From contig NZ_JAAEDL010000007.1 of the NCBI RefSeq assembly GCF_018129005.1, forward strand, positions 124,001 through 188,000: a DNA stretch of 64,000 nucleotides, given 5' to 3'. Made by a program: the position numbers and the translations under genes. The stretch is from Neoroseomonas eburnea. GTDB taxonomy: Bacteria > Pseudomonadota > Alphaproteobacteria > Acetobacterales > Acetobacteraceae. The first letter of the stretch is position 1. The number at the start of each line of letters is the position of its first letter. Positions 7,174 to 15,685 of the stretch are shown here, one piece after another. The notes under the pieces were generated by a model that was not told where the DNA came from, made no database searches, and saw nothing but the letters and a program-made list of their open reading frames with translations.

Positions 7174-9465
7174 ATGAACGCTCCGCCGCGGCTGAAGCCC
7201 CATTCCTCGCATTGGGGCGTCTTCGCCGCCGGCTGGCGCGACGGGCGGCTGGTGGTGGAACCCCACCCCGGCGACCCCGACCCGAACGGCATCCTGCAGA
7301 ACTTTCCCGAGGCGCTGCGCCATCGCGCGCGCATCGCCGAGCCGATGGTGCGCCGCGGCTGGCTCGAGAACGGCCCCGGCCCGACCGACCGCCGCGGGCG
7401 CGACGAGTTCGTTCCCATGGCCTGGGACAAGGTGCTGGACCTGCTCGCCGGGGAACTGGCGCGGGTGCGCGACACGCATGGGCCGGGCGCCGTCTTCGGC
7501 GGATCCTATGGCTGGTCCTCCGCCGGGCGCTTCCACCACGCGCAGAGCCAGGTCCACCGCTTCCTGAACATCGCCCTCGGCGGCTATGTGAAGTCGGTCA
7601 ACAGCTACAGCGCCGGGGCGTCGGCGGTGATCCTGCCGCATTTCCTCGGACCCTTCGAGGCGGTGACGCGGCGCAACGTCACCTGGGAACAGATCGTCGA
7701 GCATACCGACATCTGCGTTGCCTTCGGCGGCATGGCGCTGAAGAACTCCATGGTCGCGAGCGGCGGCGTCAGCCGCCATGTCGAGCGCCGGTCGATGCAG
7801 GCGGCGGCGGCGCGGGGCTGCGAGTTCGTCAACGTCTCCCCGCTGCGTGACGACCTGCCCGAGGAGGCGCGCGCCGAATGGATCGCGCCGGTGCCGGGGA
7901 CGGATACGGCGATGATGCTCGGCATGGCGCATACACTGCTGGCCGAGGGGCTGCACGATGCCGCCTTCATCGGCCGCTACTGCTCGGGCTGGGAGGAATT
8001 CGAGGCCTATCTGACCGGCCGGGCCGACGGCGTGGCGAAGACGGCGGCGTGGGCCGCGCCGATCTGCGGCCTGCCGGCGGAAACCATCGCCGGGCTGGCG
8101 CGGCGCATGGCCGGGCGGCGGTCGCTGATCGTGATGGCCCATTCGCTGCAGCGCGCCGAGCATGGCGAGCAGCCGGTCTGGATGGCGGGGGTGCTCGCCG
8201 CGATGCTCGGCCAGATCGGCCTGCCGGGCGGCGGCTACAACTACGCGCTCGGCGCCATCGCGCACTACGGCAAGCGGCACAATGCGGTGCCGGCGGCGGC
8301 GCTGCCGCAGGGGAAGAACGGCGTCGGCGCCTTCATCCCGGTCGCGCGCATCTCCGACATGCTGCTGAACCCGGGTGCGCCCTTCGACTATGACGGCAGG
8401 CGGATGGCCTATCCCGATATCCGGCTGGTCTACTGGGCGGGCGGCAACCCCTTCCATCATCACCAGGACCTCAACCGGCTGCGGCAGGCCTTTTCGAAGG
8501 TGGACACGCTGGTGGTGCACGAGATCGCCTGGACCGCGACGGCGCGGCATGCGGACATCGTGCTGCCGACGACCATGACACTTGAGCGCGAGGATATCGG
8601 CGCCGCGCCGACCGATCCGCTGATGGTCGCCATGCACCGCATCGCCGAGCCCTTCGGCCAGGCGCGCGACGACTACGAGATCTTCGCCGGCCTCGCCGAG
8701 CGGCTGGGTAGCCGCGAGGCCTTCACGGAAGGCCGCGATGCGCGCGGCTGGCTGCGGCACCTCTACGCCGCCACGCAGAAGGGGCTCGCCGAGAAGGGCC
8801 TGCCCGCGCCCGATTTCGACGCCTTCTGGGAAGCCGGCGAGCTCCTCCTGCCGCAGGAGGAGGACGATGGCGGCATCCTCCGCGCCTTCCGCGAGGACCC
8901 CGAGGGCGCGCCGCTGCCGACACGCACCGGGCGCATCCAGCTCTCCTCGCCGACCATCGCGGGCTTCGGCTACGAGGACTGCCCCGGCCACCCCGCCTGG
9001 CTCGCGCCGAGCGACGCGCCGGCGCCCGGACGCCCGCTCTGGCTGGTGGCGAACCAGCCGGCGACGCGGCTGCACAGCCAGTTCGACTTCGGCGGCCACA
9101 GCAGCGCGATGAAGCGGCGCGGGCGGGAGGTGATGCGCATCCATCCGGCCGATGCCGCCCCGCGCGGCATCGCCGATGGCGACATCGTGCGCCTGTTCAA
9201 CGCGCGCGGCGCCTGCCTCGCCACCGCCGCGGTGTCCGAGGATGTGCGCCCGGGCGTGGTGCAACTGCCGACCGGCGCCTGGTACGACCCCGAGGACCCC
9301 GAGGACGACAAGGCGCTGTGCGTCCACGGCAACCCGAACGTGCTGACGCGGGATGTCGGCACCTCGCGCCTGGCGCAGGGCTGCACGGGCCAGCTCACCA
9401 GCGTCGAGGTCGAAGGCTTCGCCGGCAACCTTCCCCCCGTGCGCGCCTTCGACCCGCCGGGGTGA
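7174..9465 (+). CDS. Molybdopterin-dependent S/N-oxide reductase, BisC/TorA family
   Basis: A 763-aa bis-MGD molybdoenzyme of the DMSO reductase family. The N-terminal H-S-S-H-W-G start, the GSYGWSSAGRFHHAQ segment (which carries the serine that ligates Mo in biotin sulfoxide, TMAO and DMSO reductases) and the terminal molybdopterin dinucleotide-binding domain (around LWLVANQPATRLHSQFD) all fit. No N-terminal 4Fe-4S cysteine set is present, as expected for this subgroup. No twin-arginine signal is visible, which favours a cytoplasmic BisC-like enzyme repairing methionine- or biotin-type S-oxides over a periplasmic respiratory reductase. It starts two bases after the hydroxylase-like gene. msrA and msrB, which do similar chemistry, lie 4 kb upstream. 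Confidence 0.88.
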   Translation: MNAPPRLKPHSSHWGVFAAGWRDGRLVVEPHPGDPDPNGILQNFPEALRHRARIAEPMVRRGWLENGPGPTDRRGRDEFVPMAWDKVLDLLAGELARVRDTHGPGAVFGGSYGWSSAGRFHHAQSQVHRFLNIALGGYVKSVNSYSAGASAVILPHFLGPFEAVTRRNVTWEQIVEHTDICVAFGGMALKNSMVASGGVSRHVERRSMQAAAARGCEFVNVSPLRDDLPEEARAEWIAPVPGTDTAMMLGMAHTLLAEGLHDAAFIGRYCSGWEEFEAYLTGRADGVAKTAAWAAPICGLPAETIAGLARRMAGRRSLIVMAHSLQRAEHGEQPVWMAGVLAAMLGQIGLPGGGYNYALGAIAHYGKRHNAVPAAALPQGKNGVGAFIPVARISDMLLNPGAPFDYDGRRMAYPDIRLVYWAGGNPFHHHQDLNRLRQAFSKVDTLVVHEIAWTATARHADIVLPTTMTLEREDIGAAPTDPLMVAMHRIAEPFGQARDDYEIFAGLAERLGSREAFTEGRDARGWLRHLYAATQKGLAEKGLPAPDFDAFWEAGELLLPQEEDDGGILRAFREDPEGAPLPTRTGRIQLSSPTIAGFGYEDCPGHPAWLAPSDAPAPGRPLWLVANQPATRLHSQFDFGGHSSAMKRRGREVMRIHPADAAPRGIADGDIVRLFNARGACLATAAVSEDVRPGVVQLPTGAWYDPEDPEDDKALCVHGNPNVLTRDVGTSRLAQGCTGQLTSVEVEGFAGNLPPVRAFDPPG

Positions 9466-9563
9466 AGGCGACCCGCCCGAGCATTTGATTGACAGGAACA
9501 CGGCGCGGGCGAGAATCCGCAGGATCGTTGGCCAGTCTTTCACCCACCCCAGGGAGGCGGCAG

Positions 9564-10034
9564 ATGACGATCGCTAACCGGCTGCGGGAATTTCTCGACG
9601 GCGCCGGCGTCAACTATGGCGAGGTCGCGCACAGCGAGGCCATGACCAGCGCCGGATCGGCCCATGCCGCCCATGTGCCGGGGCGGCAGGTCGCCAAGCC
9701 CGTCGTGATCCACCATGAGACCGGCTACGTGCTCGCCGTCGTGCCGAGCACCCACCGCGTCGAGCTGAGCACCCTGCAGGAGATCTTGGACCGGCGCCTT
9801 GGCCTGGCCTCCGAGCAGGAGATCGCGAAGCTGTTCGACGACTGCGCGACCGGGGCGGTGCCGCCGATCGGCGCCGCCTACGGCGTGCCCACATATCTCG
9901 ACGAGAGCCTCGACAAGGTCGAGGACCTCTACTTCGAGGCCGGCGACCACCGCACCCTGGTGCATGTCTCCGGCGAGGCCTTCCGCGCCCTGACCAAGGA
10001 CGCGAGGCGGGCGCGCTTCAGCCACGCGCCCTGA
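9564..10034 (+). CDS. YbaK/EbsC-type aminoacyl-tRNA deacylase domain protein
   Basis: A 156-aa protein of the YbaK/ProX editing-domain family, which hydrolyses mischarged aminoacyl-tRNA in trans. Features include the early basic-hydrophobic helix, AKPVVIHHETGYVLAVVPSTHRV (the conserved K-x-x-V/I strand), then a GAVPPIGAAYGVPTYLD loop typical of the family. ATG 9564 follows AGGGAGGCGG with good spacing. An earlier in-frame start at 9489 is weaker. Exact tRNA specificity cannot be assigned. It converges on the next gene across a short GC hairpin. Confidence 0.85.
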   Translation: MTIANRLREFLDGAGVNYGEVAHSEAMTSAGSAHAAHVPGRQVAKPVVIHHETGYVLAVVPSTHRVELSTLQEILDRRLGLASEQEIAKLFDDCATGAVPPIGAAYGVPTYLDESLDKVEDLYFEAGDHRTLVHVSGEAFRALTKDARRARFSHAP

Positions 10035-10035
10035 A

Positions 10036-10064
10036 GCGCGGCGGCCGGCCGGCGGCGGCCGCGC
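10036..10064. terminator. GC-rich hairpin between convergent genes
   Basis: Arms GCGCGGC (10036-10042) and GCCGCGC (10058-10064) lie between the stops of the YbaK-type gene (plus) and the solute-binding gene (minus). There is no T-run. It could act in both directions. Confidence 0.45.
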
Positions 10065-10074
10065 GCCGGCGTTC

Positions 10075-11640
10075 CTACGGGGCCTCGCGCGCCGCCATGG
10101 CGCGCGTGCTCTCGTCCATCCGCGCCTCGTAGGTCAGCCCGCGTCGCGTCGCCCAGGTGTTGATCAGGTGGAACAGCGGGATTACCGCCAGGTCGTCCAT
10201 GCCCATCTTCACCACCTCATGCAGCACGCGTTCGCGGGCGGCGTCGTCGATGATGGTGGTCGCGCGGTCCACCAGCGCGTCGAACTGCGGGTTGGAATAG
10301 CGGCCCTGGTTGGAGGCGCCGCGGCGCTGCTCGCGGTTGTAGGTGCCCATGATGTTGATGGCGGCGTAGGAGGCCTCCCCGGTCGAAGAGCCCCAGCCGG
10401 CCAGCCGCATGCCGAATTCCTGGCGGGCCGCGCGGGCCGAGAAGGCCGACCAGGGCAGGGACTGCACCTCGGTGCGGATGCCGATGCGGGTCCACATCTG
10501 GGCCACCGCCTGCGCCGTGCGGGCATCGTTGGGATAGCGGTCGTTGGGGGAGGTCAGGGTCAGACGGAAGCCCTGCGGGAAGCCCGCCTCGGCGAGCAGG
10601 CGACGGGCGCGCTCGGCGTCGAAGGCCGGCACGGCCACGGCCGGGTTGTAGGAATAGACGCCCGGCGGCAGCCACTGGCCCGAGGGCGCGGCGGTGCCTT
10701 CCATCACCCGGTCGGTCAGCGCCTGGCGGTTGATGGCGATGGACAGCGCGCGGCGCACCCGGACATCCCTGAAGGGATTGGTCGCGATCGGCTGGCCGGC
10801 AGTGTCGGTCACGCCCGGCAGGTTGCCGTCGCGCGAGAAATCCGCCTGCAGGTAGATCATGCGCAGGCCCTGGATCTGGTGCAGCGAGACGCGCCCCTCC
10901 CGCCGCAGCCGCTCGATGTCCGAGGACGGCACCTGGTCGATCAGGTCCACGTCGCCGGCGAGCAGCGCGGCGGTGCGGGCGGTGTCGTTGGCGATCACCC
11001 GCCAGGTGGCGCGGGCCCACGGCTCGCGCGGGCCCCAATAGGCGTCGTTGCGCTCGAACTCGACGCGCTCGCCCGGCATGTGGGCGCGCAGGCGATAGGG
11101 GCCGGTGCCGATGGCGGCGCGGCCGGCATTGTAGTCCTCGGTGGTCGCGCCCTCGCCGGCATGGCGGGAGATGATGAAGATGTAGGAGAGATCGACCGGC
11201 AGCAGCGGATGCGGCGCGCGGGTGTGGATGCGCAGCGTCAGCGGGTCCACCACCTCCACCCGCGCCACCTGGCGCAGGAAGCCGCCGAAGCCGCCCGGGC
11301 TGTTCGGCACGTTGGGCGCGCGTTCGAAGGTGAAGACGACGTCCTCGGCGGTGAAGTCCCGCCCGTCATGCCACTTCACGCCGGGGCGCAGCTTGAATTC
11401 CCAGACGGTGTCGGAGACGGCGCGCCAGGACTCCGCCAGGCCCGGCTGCGGACGCACGCGTGAATCGCGTTCCACCAGGCGGCTGAAGAGATGCGAGGCC
11501 ACCGAGCCGTTCGGCGCCGCGTTGAAGAAATGCGGATCGAGCGAGGTGGAGGGCGCGCCGGCGCCCATGGTCAGCGTCTGCGCCAGGGACGGCGCCGAGA
11601 CGACGGCGGCGAGCAGCAGGGCGAGGCAGGTGCGGCGCAT
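10075..11640 (-). CDS. ABC transporter solute-binding protein, family 5 (peptide/nickel type)
   Basis: A 521-aa periplasmic binding protein with a signal peptide (MRRTCLALLL... ending APSLAQ). The SBP_bac_5 pattern is clear: SLDPHFFNAAPNGSVASHLF near the N-terminus, PGLAESWRAVSDTVWEFKLRPGVKWHDG, and the FRDVRVRRALSIAINRQAL helix. Such proteins deliver oligopeptides, opines, glutathione or metal chelates to a DppBCDF-like importer. No permease or ATPase genes are adjacent, so it is an orphan here and its partner must be elsewhere. It is divergent from the Kelch gene with 118 bases between them. Confidence 0.9.
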   Translation of the reverse strand: MRRTCLALLLAAVVSAPSLAQTLTMGAGAPSTSLDPHFFNAAPNGSVASHLFSRLVERDSRVRPQPGLAESWRAVSDTVWEFKLRPGVKWHDGRDFTAEDVVFTFERAPNVPNSPGGFGGFLRQVARVEVVDPLTLRIHTRAPHPLLPVDLSYIFIISRHAGEGATTEDYNAGRAAIGTGPYRLRAHMPGERVEFERNDAYWGPREPWARATWRVIANDTARTAALLAGDVDLIDQVPSSDIERLRREGRVSLHQIQGLRMIYLQADFSRDGNLPGVTDTAGQPIATNPFRDVRVRRALSIAINRQALTDRVMEGTAAPSGQWLPPGVYSYNPAVAVPAFDAERARRLLAEAGFPQGFRLTLTSPNDRYPNDARTAQAVAQMWTRIGIRTEVQSLPWSAFSARAARQEFGMRLAGWGSSTGEASYAAINIMGTYNREQRRGASNQGRYSNPQFDALVDRATTIIDDAARERVLHEVVKMGMDDLAVIPLFHLINTWATRRGLTYEARMDESTRAMAAREAP

Positions 11641-11758
11641 GGGTTCTCCAGCGGATTGTCCTGGGGGCCAGCATGGCAGTTTTCATGCCGCGGCGAAGGG
11701 GGCCTTGATCGCGCCGCGCGGATGCCCACCATCGATATCGCGGGACGGGAGGCGAAGC

Positions 11759-12874
11759 ATGCGGCGCAGGGTCTTGGTCGGCGCGGGGCTGGGCATTGCC
11801 GGTGTGGCGGCTCCGGCGCGGGCGCAGCATCATGGGGCGCATCACGGCGCCAACATCCCGGCGGAGCAGATGTCCGCCCTGCGCGGGCCGAACCCGCAGG
11901 CTCTGACGCCGGAACAGCTTGCGCAGCGCGTGGTGGACAGCCCGGCGCCGGCCGGCCCGCCGGGGCGCTGGGTTTCCCGCGCGCCGCTGCCGCTGCCGCG
12001 CAGCGAGATGGCCTGGGCGACCTCCTGGAACGGGCGCATGCATGTGATCGGCGGCTATGCGACCGGCCAGGTCGACAAGCCCTACCACCATGTCTACGAC
12101 CCGGACGCCGACCGCTGGACGGCGGCCGCGCCGCTGCCGCGCGGGGCCAACCACGTGGGCGTGGTGGCCGATGCCGGGCGGATCTATGCGCTCGGCGGCT
12201 TCACCGAGCAGAACCGCGCGGCGGACAACCTCGCCTTCGTCTATATCGTCGCCGAGGACAAGTGGGAGCGGATCGCGCCCATGCCGCGCCCGCGCGCGGC
12301 GGGCGCCGTCGCCGCGGTGGAGGGCAAGATCTACCACATCGGCGGCGCCACCGACCCGGCGGCGGAGCGCGCCTCGATCGCCTGGAACGAGGTCTACGAC
12401 CCGCAGGCGGATCGCTGGTCCCTGCGCCGCCCCCTGCCGGCCGCGCGCGACCATGCCGGCGTGGCGGTGTGGGAAGGGCGCATCCATGTCGTCGGCGGTC
12501 GGTTCAACACCTTCGAGAACAACACCGGCCTGCACCACGTCTATGATCCGGCCAGCGACACCTGGCGGCTGCGTGCGCCGATCCCGACGCCGCGTTCCGG
12601 CCACGGCATGGTGCTGCTGCGCGGGCGGATGTGGTGCTTCGGCGGGGAGGAACGGCTGTATGACGCGCGGAACCGCCCGATCGACCGCGTCATCGGCAGC
12701 CTCGAATCCTACGACCCGGCCACGGATTCATGGCAGAGCCACGCGCCGATGCCGACGCCGCGGCATGGCCTCGGCGCCGCGCTGGTCGGCGAATGGATCT
12801 CGGTGGCGGGCGGCGGGCCGATCGTCGGCGGCGGCATCCAGACCGCGGTGCACGAGGCCTTCACGCCGGGCTGA
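11759..12874 (+). CDS. Exported Kelch-repeat beta-propeller protein
   Basis: A 371-aa protein with a signal-like N-terminus (MRRRVLVGAGLGIAGVAAPARA); the arginines followed by VLVGAG could mark a twin-arginine signal. A histidine-rich patch follows (HHGAHHG). The rest is six or so Kelch blades, each with a GG pair and a Y-D-P...W motif: HVIGGYATG, YALGGFTEQN, YHIGGATDP, HVVGGRFNT, WCFGGEERLY, with YDPDADRW and YDPQADRW between them. Kelch propellers include galactose oxidase-like and sialic-acid-handling proteins. The copper ligands of galactose oxidase are not evident, so no reaction is assigned. ATG 11759 follows GGGACGGGAGG. Long upstream extensions of this frame are antisense artefacts of the divergent gene. 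Confidence 0.85.
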   Translation: MRRRVLVGAGLGIAGVAAPARAQHHGAHHGANIPAEQMSALRGPNPQALTPEQLAQRVVDSPAPAGPPGRWVSRAPLPLPRSEMAWATSWNGRMHVIGGYATGQVDKPYHHVYDPDADRWTAAAPLPRGANHVGVVADAGRIYALGGFTEQNRAADNLAFVYIVAEDKWERIAPMPRPRAAGAVAAVEGKIYHIGGATDPAAERASIAWNEVYDPQADRWSLRRPLPAARDHAGVAVWEGRIHVVGGRFNTFENNTGLHHVYDPASDTWRLRAPIPTPRSGHGMVLLRGRMWCFGGEERLYDARNRPIDRVIGSLESYDPATDSWQSHAPMPTPRHGLGAALVGEWISVAGGGPIVGGGIQTAVHEAFTPG

Positions 12875-13012
12875 TGCCGGCCGCATGAAGAACCCGCCCC
12901 GCGGTTGGGGGCGCCACCGGCATGGTGCGCGCGGGGCCGCCGCGCGCGACGCCGGGACCCTGATGCCGAGTCGTACCAACGGCTCTTTGGAATGACCGGT
13001 GAGGGCGGAATT

Positions 13013-13236
13013 GGAGGGGCTCTGCCCCTCCAAGCCACCCCGCCAAAGGCCCGAGGCCTTTGGAAACCATCATCTGGTGCCGCGCGGTTCAGTCAGTCCG
13101 ATCGCTACGGGCGCGTTTCGTGCGCAAGGGCGGGTCTCGGCATTGATCCTGACAGTGGCGCACGGCGCCAGGTATCGGTTTCCAAAGGCCTCGGGCCTTT
13201 GGTGGGGAGAGCCCGAGAGGGGCAGGGCCCCTCTCG
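13013..13236. repeat. R2 nested hairpin cassette, copy A
   Basis: Four short-loop hairpins in mirror order: GGAGGGGC/GCCCCTCC (13013-13031, loop TCT), CCAAAGGCC/GGCCTTTGG (13043-13063, loop CGA), a unique centre, CCAAAGGCC/GGCCTTTGG (13182-13202, loop TCG) and CGAGAGGGGC/GCCCCTCTCG (13214-13236, loop AGG). The whole forms a large imperfect palindrome between the converging Kelch and chrA genes and fills most of the 394-base gap. It may act as a two-way terminator. Confidence 0.85.
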
Positions 13237-13268
13237 GTTCCACAGGTCAGGCAAACGGGCCACTGGTA

Positions 13269-14594
13269 TCAGACCGGCAGGAAGGACAGCGCGAGCCCCG
13301 CCGCGGCGCAGACGGCCAGCACGCGGGCGAGGCCGAGCTTCAGGCCGAACAGCAGCGTGGCGGCGAGCACTGCCAGCGCCAGCGCCGCCGGCTGCAGCGT
13401 GGCGAGCACTGGGATGTCGACGGCGGCGGGGCCGAGCGGCACGCGTTGCACCTCCGCGAAGATCACCCGCAGCCCGAACCACAGTGCCAGGTTGCCGATG
13501 ACGCCGACGACCGCCGCCGTCACCCCGGCCAGCGCGCCCTTGAGGCGAGGCTCGTCATGCATCCGCTCGACGAAGGGTGCGCCGAGGAAGATGAAGGCGA
13601 AGCAGGGCGCGAAGGTGACCCAGAGCGTCAGCAGGCTGCCGCCGACGCCGCCGGCGATGCCGCTGCCGCGATAGCCGGCGAGGAAGCCGACGAACTGCAG
13701 CACGAGGATGAGCGGCCCCGGCGTCGTCTCGGCCAGGCCAAGGCCCGCCAGCATCTCCGGCGCCGTCAGCCAACGGTAGTTCTCCACCGCCTCCTGCGCG
13801 ACGTAGGCGAGCACCGCATAGGCGCCGCCGAAGGTGACCACCGCCATCTTGGAGAAGAACCAGGCGATGTCGCCCCAGACCGGCGTGCCCATCAGCAGCG
13901 CCACCGGCCAGAGCCAGAGGACGAGGGTCACCAGCCCGGCGCGCCGGGCGGCGGCGGTCATGCGCGCGATGCGGTCCGGCTCGGCGGCGAGCGCGGCATC
14001 GAGCAGCGCCGGCGGGCCGTCCTTCGCCTTGCCGTGGCCGCCGGCGACGAAGGCCGATGGCAGCGCGAAGCCGATGCCGAGCGCCGCCAGCACCACGATC
14101 GGGAAGGGCACGCCGAACAGGGCGAGGGCGATGAAGGCCGCGGCCGCCAGCGCCCAGGCCGCGCCGCCGTGCAGGGCGCGCTTCGCGACGCGCAGCAGCG
14201 CCTCGACCACCAGCACCAGCACGGCGCATTTCAGGCCGAAGAACAGGGCGGCGACGACCGGCACCTCGCCGAGCGTCGCGTAGATCAGGGACAGCGCCAG
14301 CATCACCACGGCGCCCGGCAGGACGAAGAGCACCCCTGCCGCGACGCCGCCCTTCACCCCATGCATCAGCCAGCCGAGATAGGTGGCGAGCTGCGTCGCC
14401 TCCGGGCCCGGCAGCAGCATGCAGAAGTTCAGCGCATGCAGGAACCGGGCGTCGGAGACCCAGTGGCGGTCGTCCACCACCTCCCGGTGCATGACCGCGA
14501 TCTGCGCCGCCGGCCCGCCGAAGGACAGCAGGCCGACGCGCAGCCAGACGCGCAGCGCCTCGGCGAAGGTGGGGAAGTGCGGTTGCGGCTTCAT
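13269..14594 (-). CDS. chrA: Chromate efflux transporter ChrA
   Basis: A 441-aa membrane protein of the CHR family with two homologous halves. Both carry the signature pieces: LSFGGPAAQIAVMHREVV and LLPGPEATQLATYLGW in the N-half, VTFGGAYAVLAYVAQEAV and TTPGPLILVLQFVGF in the C-half. CHR proteins export chromate from the cytoplasm using the proton gradient and so confer resistance. The start is fixed by overlap: its ATG at 14594 shares ATGA with the stop of chrB, so translation is coupled. About ten hydrophobic segments are visible. The substrate is inferred from family and from the ChrB neighbour. Confidence 0.92.
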   Translation of the reverse strand: MKPQPHFPTFAEALRVWLRVGLLSFGGPAAQIAVMHREVVDDRHWVSDARFLHALNFCMLLPGPEATQLATYLGWLMHGVKGGVAAGVLFVLPGAVVMLALSLIYATLGEVPVVAALFFGLKCAVLVLVVEALLRVAKRALHGGAAWALAAAAFIALALFGVPFPIVVLAALGIGFALPSAFVAGGHGKAKDGPPALLDAALAAEPDRIARMTAAARRAGLVTLVLWLWPVALLMGTPVWGDIAWFFSKMAVVTFGGAYAVLAYVAQEAVENYRWLTAPEMLAGLGLAETTPGPLILVLQFVGFLAGYRGSGIAGGVGGSLLTLWVTFAPCFAFIFLGAPFVERMHDEPRLKGALAGVTAAVVGVIGNLALWFGLRVIFAEVQRVPLGPAAVDIPVLATLQPAALALAVLAATLLFGLKLGLARVLAVCAAAGLALSFLPV

Positions 14595-15406
14595 GCGGGC
14601 CTCGGCGCGGGCCAGTTGTGGGTCTCGTCGGTCGCGTCGCGCGCCCAGCGATAGAAGGCATCGTAGAGCGCGAGCCCGGCTTCGAGCTGCACCAGGTCGT
14701 CGCGATGCATGCGCGACAGGCCGAGCGAGGCGGCAAGCAGCCCGGCGGCTTCCGGCGCCAGCTCCGGCCGCGCCGTGTCGGCGCCGCGGATGATCAGGGC
14801 GAGGCGGTCGAGCGCCTCGGTATGCAGGGCGAAGTCGTCGAGCATCACGTCGAAGGTGCAGCGGTCCCCGCGATGGGACCAGAAGACGTCTTCGACGTCG
14901 AAGGGCGTGGCGCCGAAGCGGTCGGCGACGGCGGCGACCTCGGACGGCGCGACGAAGAGGAAGACCGCCGCCGGGTCGACGAAGCGGCGGATCAGCCAGG
15001 GGCAGGCGATGCGGTCGATCTTGGGCCGCGCCCGCGTGACCCAGACGGTGCGCCCGGCCGCGTCGCGCGGCGGCAGATGGGTGGGCGAGAGCAGCGGCAG
15101 GGCGGCCTCGCGCCAGGCCTCGAAGCCGCCTTCGAGGGTTTCCGCATCGGCGCCGGCATGGCGCAGCCAGGCGGCGACGCCCTGGCTCAGCTTCAGCCCC
15201 TTCTGGCAGATCACGGTCACGTCGCGCCCGGCCAGGCCGCCGGCCCAGGCGGCGACGTCGGCATGGCTGCGGCGGATGGCGCCGGGCAGGAGGCGCGGAT
15301 CGGCCGCCGCGTCCTCCTCGGTGCGGACATCGACGAGCACCGGGGCATCGGGCAGGCCGATGCGGCGGGCGAGCTGCTGGATGGTGACGATGGTGGGAGC
15401 CGGCAT
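14591..15406 (-). CDS. chrB: Rhodanese-ChrB fusion protein (chromate resistance)
   Basis: A 271-aa protein with two parts. Residues 1-105 form a rhodanese-like domain (VLVDVRTEEDAAAD; active loop VICQKGLKLSQGVA with the catalytic-position cysteine present). Residues 115-271 match the C-terminal ChrB domain (VWVTRARPKIDRIACPWLIRRFVDP, then FWSHRGDRCTFDVMLDDF). ChrB-type proteins are chromate-responsive regulators or chromate-handling enzymes; the rhodanese fusion is a known variant. It is first gene of the chrBA pair. GAGAGGAC precedes the ATG. A small CTCCA/TGGAG palindrome overlaps that site and could be an operator (weak). Confidence 0.85.
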   Translation of the reverse strand: MPAPTIVTIQQLARRIGLPDAPVLVDVRTEEDAAADPRLLPGAIRRSHADVAAWAGGLAGRDVTVICQKGLKLSQGVAAWLRHAGADAETLEGGFEAWREAALPLLSPTHLPPRDAAGRTVWVTRARPKIDRIACPWLIRRFVDPAAVFLFVAPSEVAAVADRFGATPFDVEDVFWSHRGDRCTFDVMLDDFALHTEALDRLALIIRGADTARPELAPEAAGLLAASLGLSRMHRDDLVQLEAGLALYDAFYRWARDATDETHNWPAPRPA

Positions 15407-15685
15407 GGGGGCGTCCTCTCCACTTGGAGTTTGGGACGCGATGCTTCGGCCGGAGCCTCACGGGGTGATCGCGGACATCCCCTTGCGTGAGACGATGGGT
15501 AGCGGGCCGCGCAGTGTCAAGGTGCGCGTTCCCGGCATCGGTCGGTCCGCGAGGGCGCCGCATGGCGGCGTCCTCGCCCCCGGCGAGCCGTCGCCTGCCG
15601 GCCAGGCCTTCCGCCGCGCTGCCTCGCCGGGCTCATCCGGGCTCGCGGGGCCTGGCCCTGACCGACGGGAGCCAGCCCGCGCGGC

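Noticed and set aside
12861-13073. Short frames starting MVSKGLGPLAGW or similar near R2 repeats
   Set aside because: The R2 stem contains ATGGTTTCCAAAGGC, so each copy opens a similar false start. The same peptide appears before unrelated genes.
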